Assembly (NCBI GenBank): GCA_040902925.1
Contig: JBBDWJ010000263.1
Location: 1-15,914, forward strand
DNA from: JBBDWJ01 sp040902925
Lineage (GTDB): Bacteria; Acidobacteriota; Terriglobia; Bryobacterales; UBA6623
Direction: 5' to 3'
Length of the DNA: 15,914 nucleotides
This document shows positions 14,065 through 15,914 of this stretch, piece by piece. The notes below the pieces were generated by a model, which saw only the letters and a program-made list of their open reading frames with translations, did no database searches and had not been told where the DNA came from. Every line of letters starts with the position of its first letter. Position 1 is the first letter of the stretch. The position numbers and the translations under genes are program-made.

Positions 14065-14919
14065 ATGACTCTCGACACGACGGTAGCGGTGTTAGGCGCC
14101 GGCAACATTGGCTCAGCCCTCATCAGCGGCCTGCTCGAAGCTAAAGCCATCCAGCCCCAAAACCTGGTGGCCGCGGACGTCTCCGAAGATCAACTCGCCG
14201 CGCTCCGGAAGAAGCACAAGATCCAGGTCTTGCCGGGGGCCAACCGCGAAGCAGCCAGGCAGGCAGCAATCATCGTCCTTGCAGTAAAGCCCTACCTGGT
14301 GGGCGAGGTGCTCGACGATATCCACGAAGCGCTGCACCCGGGCCAATTGCTGATCTCGGTAGCCGCCGGAGTCTCCATTGAATTCATCGAGACGCGGCTA
14401 GCCAAGAAAAAAGCCAAATCCAAACCCAACGCGAAAACCCGGCAGGCCATCATCCGGGCCATGCCCAACATCGCGATGACGGTCCACGCCAGCGCCACCG
14501 CTCTCTGCGCCAACACCGCCGCCACCGAAGAACACCGCCAGACCGCCGGAAGAATCTTCCAATCGGTAGGAACGGTCGCCTGGGTCACCGAAGATAAAAT
14601 GCACGCCGTAACCGGCCTATCTGGAAGCGGCCCGGCCTATGTCTATCTGATTCTCGAAGGGCTCACCGCCGGTGGAGTCAATATGGGCCTGCCGCCGGAC
14701 GTAGCCCGCGCCCTGGCTGAGCAAACGCTGTTAGGAGCCGCAAAGCTGTCGCAGCAAACCGGAGAGCATCCCGCCGCCTTGCGAGACCGGGTGACGACAC
14801 CTGGGGGGACGACGATCGCCGGCCTGGCCGAGCTGGAGCGCTACGCAGTGCGCTCGGCGCTCATGGAAGCAGTCGAAGCGGCCACCGAGCGGTCCGAGCA
14901 ACTCAGCCGCAAGCTATAG
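14065..14919 (+). CDS. proC: Pyrroline-5-carboxylate reductase
   Basis: A 284-residue enzyme that makes the last step of proline synthesis, NAD(P)H-dependent reduction of pyrroline-5-carboxylate in the cytosol. The Rossmann motif is VLGAGNIGSALISGL (9-23), followed by LAVKPYLVGEVL (72-83) and RAMPNIAMTV (131-140). The C-terminal signature runs TGLSGSGPAYVYLILEGL (183-200), GLPPDVARALAEQTLLGAA (208-226) and RVTTPGGTTIAGLAELE (242-258). Length is slightly above the usual ~270 because of a basic insertion (AKKKAKSKPNAKT, 113-125) before the RAMPN motif. No Shine-Dalgarno is visible. It is divergent from the enolase-superfamily gene and apparently a single-gene unit. Confidence 0.97.
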   Translation: MTLDTTVAVLGAGNIGSALISGLLEAKAIQPQNLVAADVSEDQLAALRKKHKIQVLPGANREAARQAAIIVLAVKPYLVGEVLDDIHEALHPGQLLISVAAGVSIEFIETRLAKKKAKSKPNAKTRQAIIRAMPNIAMTVHASATALCANTAATEEHRQTAGRIFQSVGTVAWVTEDKMHAVTGLSGSGPAYVYLILEGLTAGGVNMGLPPDVARALAEQTLLGAAKLSQQTGEHPAALRDRVTTPGGTTIAGLAELERYAVRSALMEAVEAATERSEQLSRKL

Positions 14920-15229
14920 GGGAGTTTGCTTGCGATCGTCCCGGTGTTCGCGCCGAACCGGCAACCAGCACAATCCGGCAAGCAGCCGAAGTAGGCCCTC
15001 GCGTTGCGAAGCGACGGATTTGCTGCCTCGCAATTCCTCGTAAACAACCCGACGGTTCTCGGAACGCCGTGCCTCCATCGACGCTCCCTGTCGGGGTTGC
15101 TCACCCAAAGACAACCCACAATACAACCCACCCAAGTCTCAAACCAAGATTGGAGCCTTGACAACTAAGGCGGGCCGACGTATTTTAAGCTCCAATTAAT
15201 AGTTTTGCGAGAGCCAGGTCAGTAAACCA
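14920..15229. other. 310-base gap between proC and the patatin gene
   Basis: No gene that I can support. A minus-strand open frame of 73 codons (14914-15135) has no recognisable motif or clear ribosome binding site and is probably chance. GGGTTGT-like words repeat on the minus strand around 15100-15130. The right part carries the patatin promoter at 15158-15186. Base composition falls markedly in AT-rich direction from about 15150 onwards, which may mark the edge of acquired DNA. Confidence 0.45.
15158..15186 (+). promoter_or_regulatory. Sigma-70-type promoter of the patatin gene
   Basis: A perfect -35 TTGACA (15158-15163), a 17-base spacer and -10 TATTTT (15181-15186). Transcription would start near 15193, about 37 bases before the GTG. 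This is the best consensus promoter in the window, unlike those of its neighbours. Confidence 0.72.
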
Positions 15230-15882
15230 GTGCATGTTTTTGGAATTTTCGAGGGAGGTGGGCCAAAAGGCTTGGCTCATATCGGTGCCCTGAAGGCATC
15301 TGAGGAACGGCACGTGGAGTTTTGTGGCGTCGCTGGCGCCTCGGCAGGCGCGATTGTCGCCGCATTGATCGCGGTGGGATATAAGGCTGACGATCTGTAC
15401 AATCCCAATGGGCGTCCCAAGGGTGAGTTTGATGTGAGATTTCTGGACCTTTTGGACGAGTCAAAAACAGAACGAGATGCCCGCTGGAGAGGCGCCCAGG
15501 CCCTATTTAGGATGTCAAAAAATCATTTCGAGGCCAGGGACCAATACGATTATGGCTGGAGGCCCCCGGCATTTACCTTAGGCATAGGAAAATACTCAAG
15601 CTCCTCGCCGACCAATGGGGGATATTTCAGACCGAGTATTTTGGGCAGTGGCTAGAAAAAAGATTGGCCGCAAGAGTTGAGAAAACCAGCGGCCCGTCCG
15701 GAGAAGTCGTCTTCCGCGACATCAGTTCGATGCCGCTCAAGATTATTGTCACCGATGTGCGGAAGCGCAGGATCAAGCTATTCAGTCAGGTCGATACGCC
15801 CGAGGAAGCCGTCAGCTCTGCTGTGGCAGCGTCCATTAGCATCCCAGGGTTCTTCGTCCCTAGTGTAGTGTCCAACAAATAG
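15230..15882 (+). pseudogene. Patatin-like phospholipase, frameshifted and truncated
   Basis: The GTG start gives HVFGIFEGGGPKGLAHIGAL, with the oxyanion-hole motif GGGPKG (residues 9-14), and VAGASAGAIVAAL with nucleophile Ser38 in GASAG. These define the patatin lipid-acyl hydrolase fold (Ser-Asp dyad). The frame stays patatin-like to about residue 112 and then goes out of frame at a run of five C (15563-15567), ending at TAG 15653-15655. One extra C would restore WRPPGIYLRHRK, GIFQTEYFGQWLEKRL and the downstream SAVAASISIPGFFVP (ends TAG 15880-15882). The expected DGG/DGA with the catalytic Asp does not follow. So there are two lesions, a 1-base frameshift and loss of the 3' part. A sequencing error could explain the first only. 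AT-richer codons suggest transfer. Bacterial patatins can be housekeeping lipases or antiphage effectors; nothing here decides. Confidence 0.75.
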
Positions 15883-15914
15883 ATGGACAAAAGAACAGGG
15901 TTGCCGTATACTCG
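15861..15914. mobile_element. Possible end of an insertion element or MITE (partial)
   Basis: Patatin similarity stops at FFVP, encoded up to 15860. The next bases, TAGTGTAGTGTCC, begin with a tandem TAGTG and look like a transposon terminus. They are followed by an inverted repeat TGTCCA (15869-15874) and TGGACA (15884-15889) with a 9-base loop. CTAG at 15860-15863 could be a target site. No transposase is visible before the window ends, so this rests on the abrupt loss of homology and the terminal-repeat-like sequence. Confidence 0.3.

Noticed and set aside
14914..15135. Small minus-strand gene of 73 codons between proC and patatin
   Set aside because: No recognisable motif or clear Shine-Dalgarno, and it overlaps the proC 3' end; probably chance.
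1..15914. tRNA or rRNA genes
   Set aside because: I found no cloverleaf with a TTCRA-type T loop and no rRNA-like conserved segments by eye. A tRNAscan-SE run would settle this.

Overview
The window looks like chromosomal DNA of a GC-rich, Gram-negative soil-type bacterium. The closest match I can infer is Acidobacteriota of the Solibacter/Bryobacter type. The basis is GC-rich coding sequence, several metabolic enzymes carrying Tat or Sec export signals (a DegT-type aminotransferase, an enolase-superfamily enzyme and a D-2-hydroxyacid dehydrogenase), a TolC-type outer membrane protein and a DUF4097 protein. This placement is inference, not a database result.

Layout. Positions 1-174 hold the 3' end of an unrecognised gene, closed by a textbook terminator (213-246). 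Positions 420-890 are a degenerate toxin-antitoxin locus: an intact UPF0175-type antitoxin followed by a broken DUF3368/PIN-type toxin. Positions 933-2264 encode a Tat-exported DegT/DnrJ/EryC1 aminotransferase homologue. Positions 2471-2585 fold on paper into an unusually strong RNA structure that ends just before the Shine-Dalgarno of a TolC-like gene (2601-4544). That gene is followed by a DUF4097 protein with repeated NGG motifs (4623-5450). A minus-strand orphan NarL-type histidine kinase (5571-7232) converges on this pair.

The core housekeeping locus is rpsO-pnp on the minus strand (10105 back to 7431), with an extended -10 promoter before rpsO and a terminator after pnp. Divergent from it is an intact Phd/VapC toxin-antitoxin pair (10441-11135). 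Then come two minus-strand genes for exported enzymes (11192-12220 and 12604-13788), separated by a 383-base gap carrying two inverted arrays of 8-base repeats. proC (14065-14919) follows, divergent, behind a 14-base tandem repeat. The right edge holds a patatin-like phospholipase gene that is frameshifted and then cut off at what may be the end of an insertion element. It has a good sigma-70 promoter of its own and is visibly less GC-rich than its neighbours.

Working together: rpsO and pnp form the classical translation/RNA-decay operon; tolC-like and DUF4097 genes are probably co-transcribed envelope genes; the two toxin-antitoxin loci and the patatin gene are accessory. The most promising undescribed element is the structured leader before the TolC-like gene. 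A second pattern worth testing is that three genes (the Phd antitoxin, the enolase-superfamily gene and proC) have a good -10 hexamer only 6-9 bases before ATG, which predicts leaderless mRNAs.
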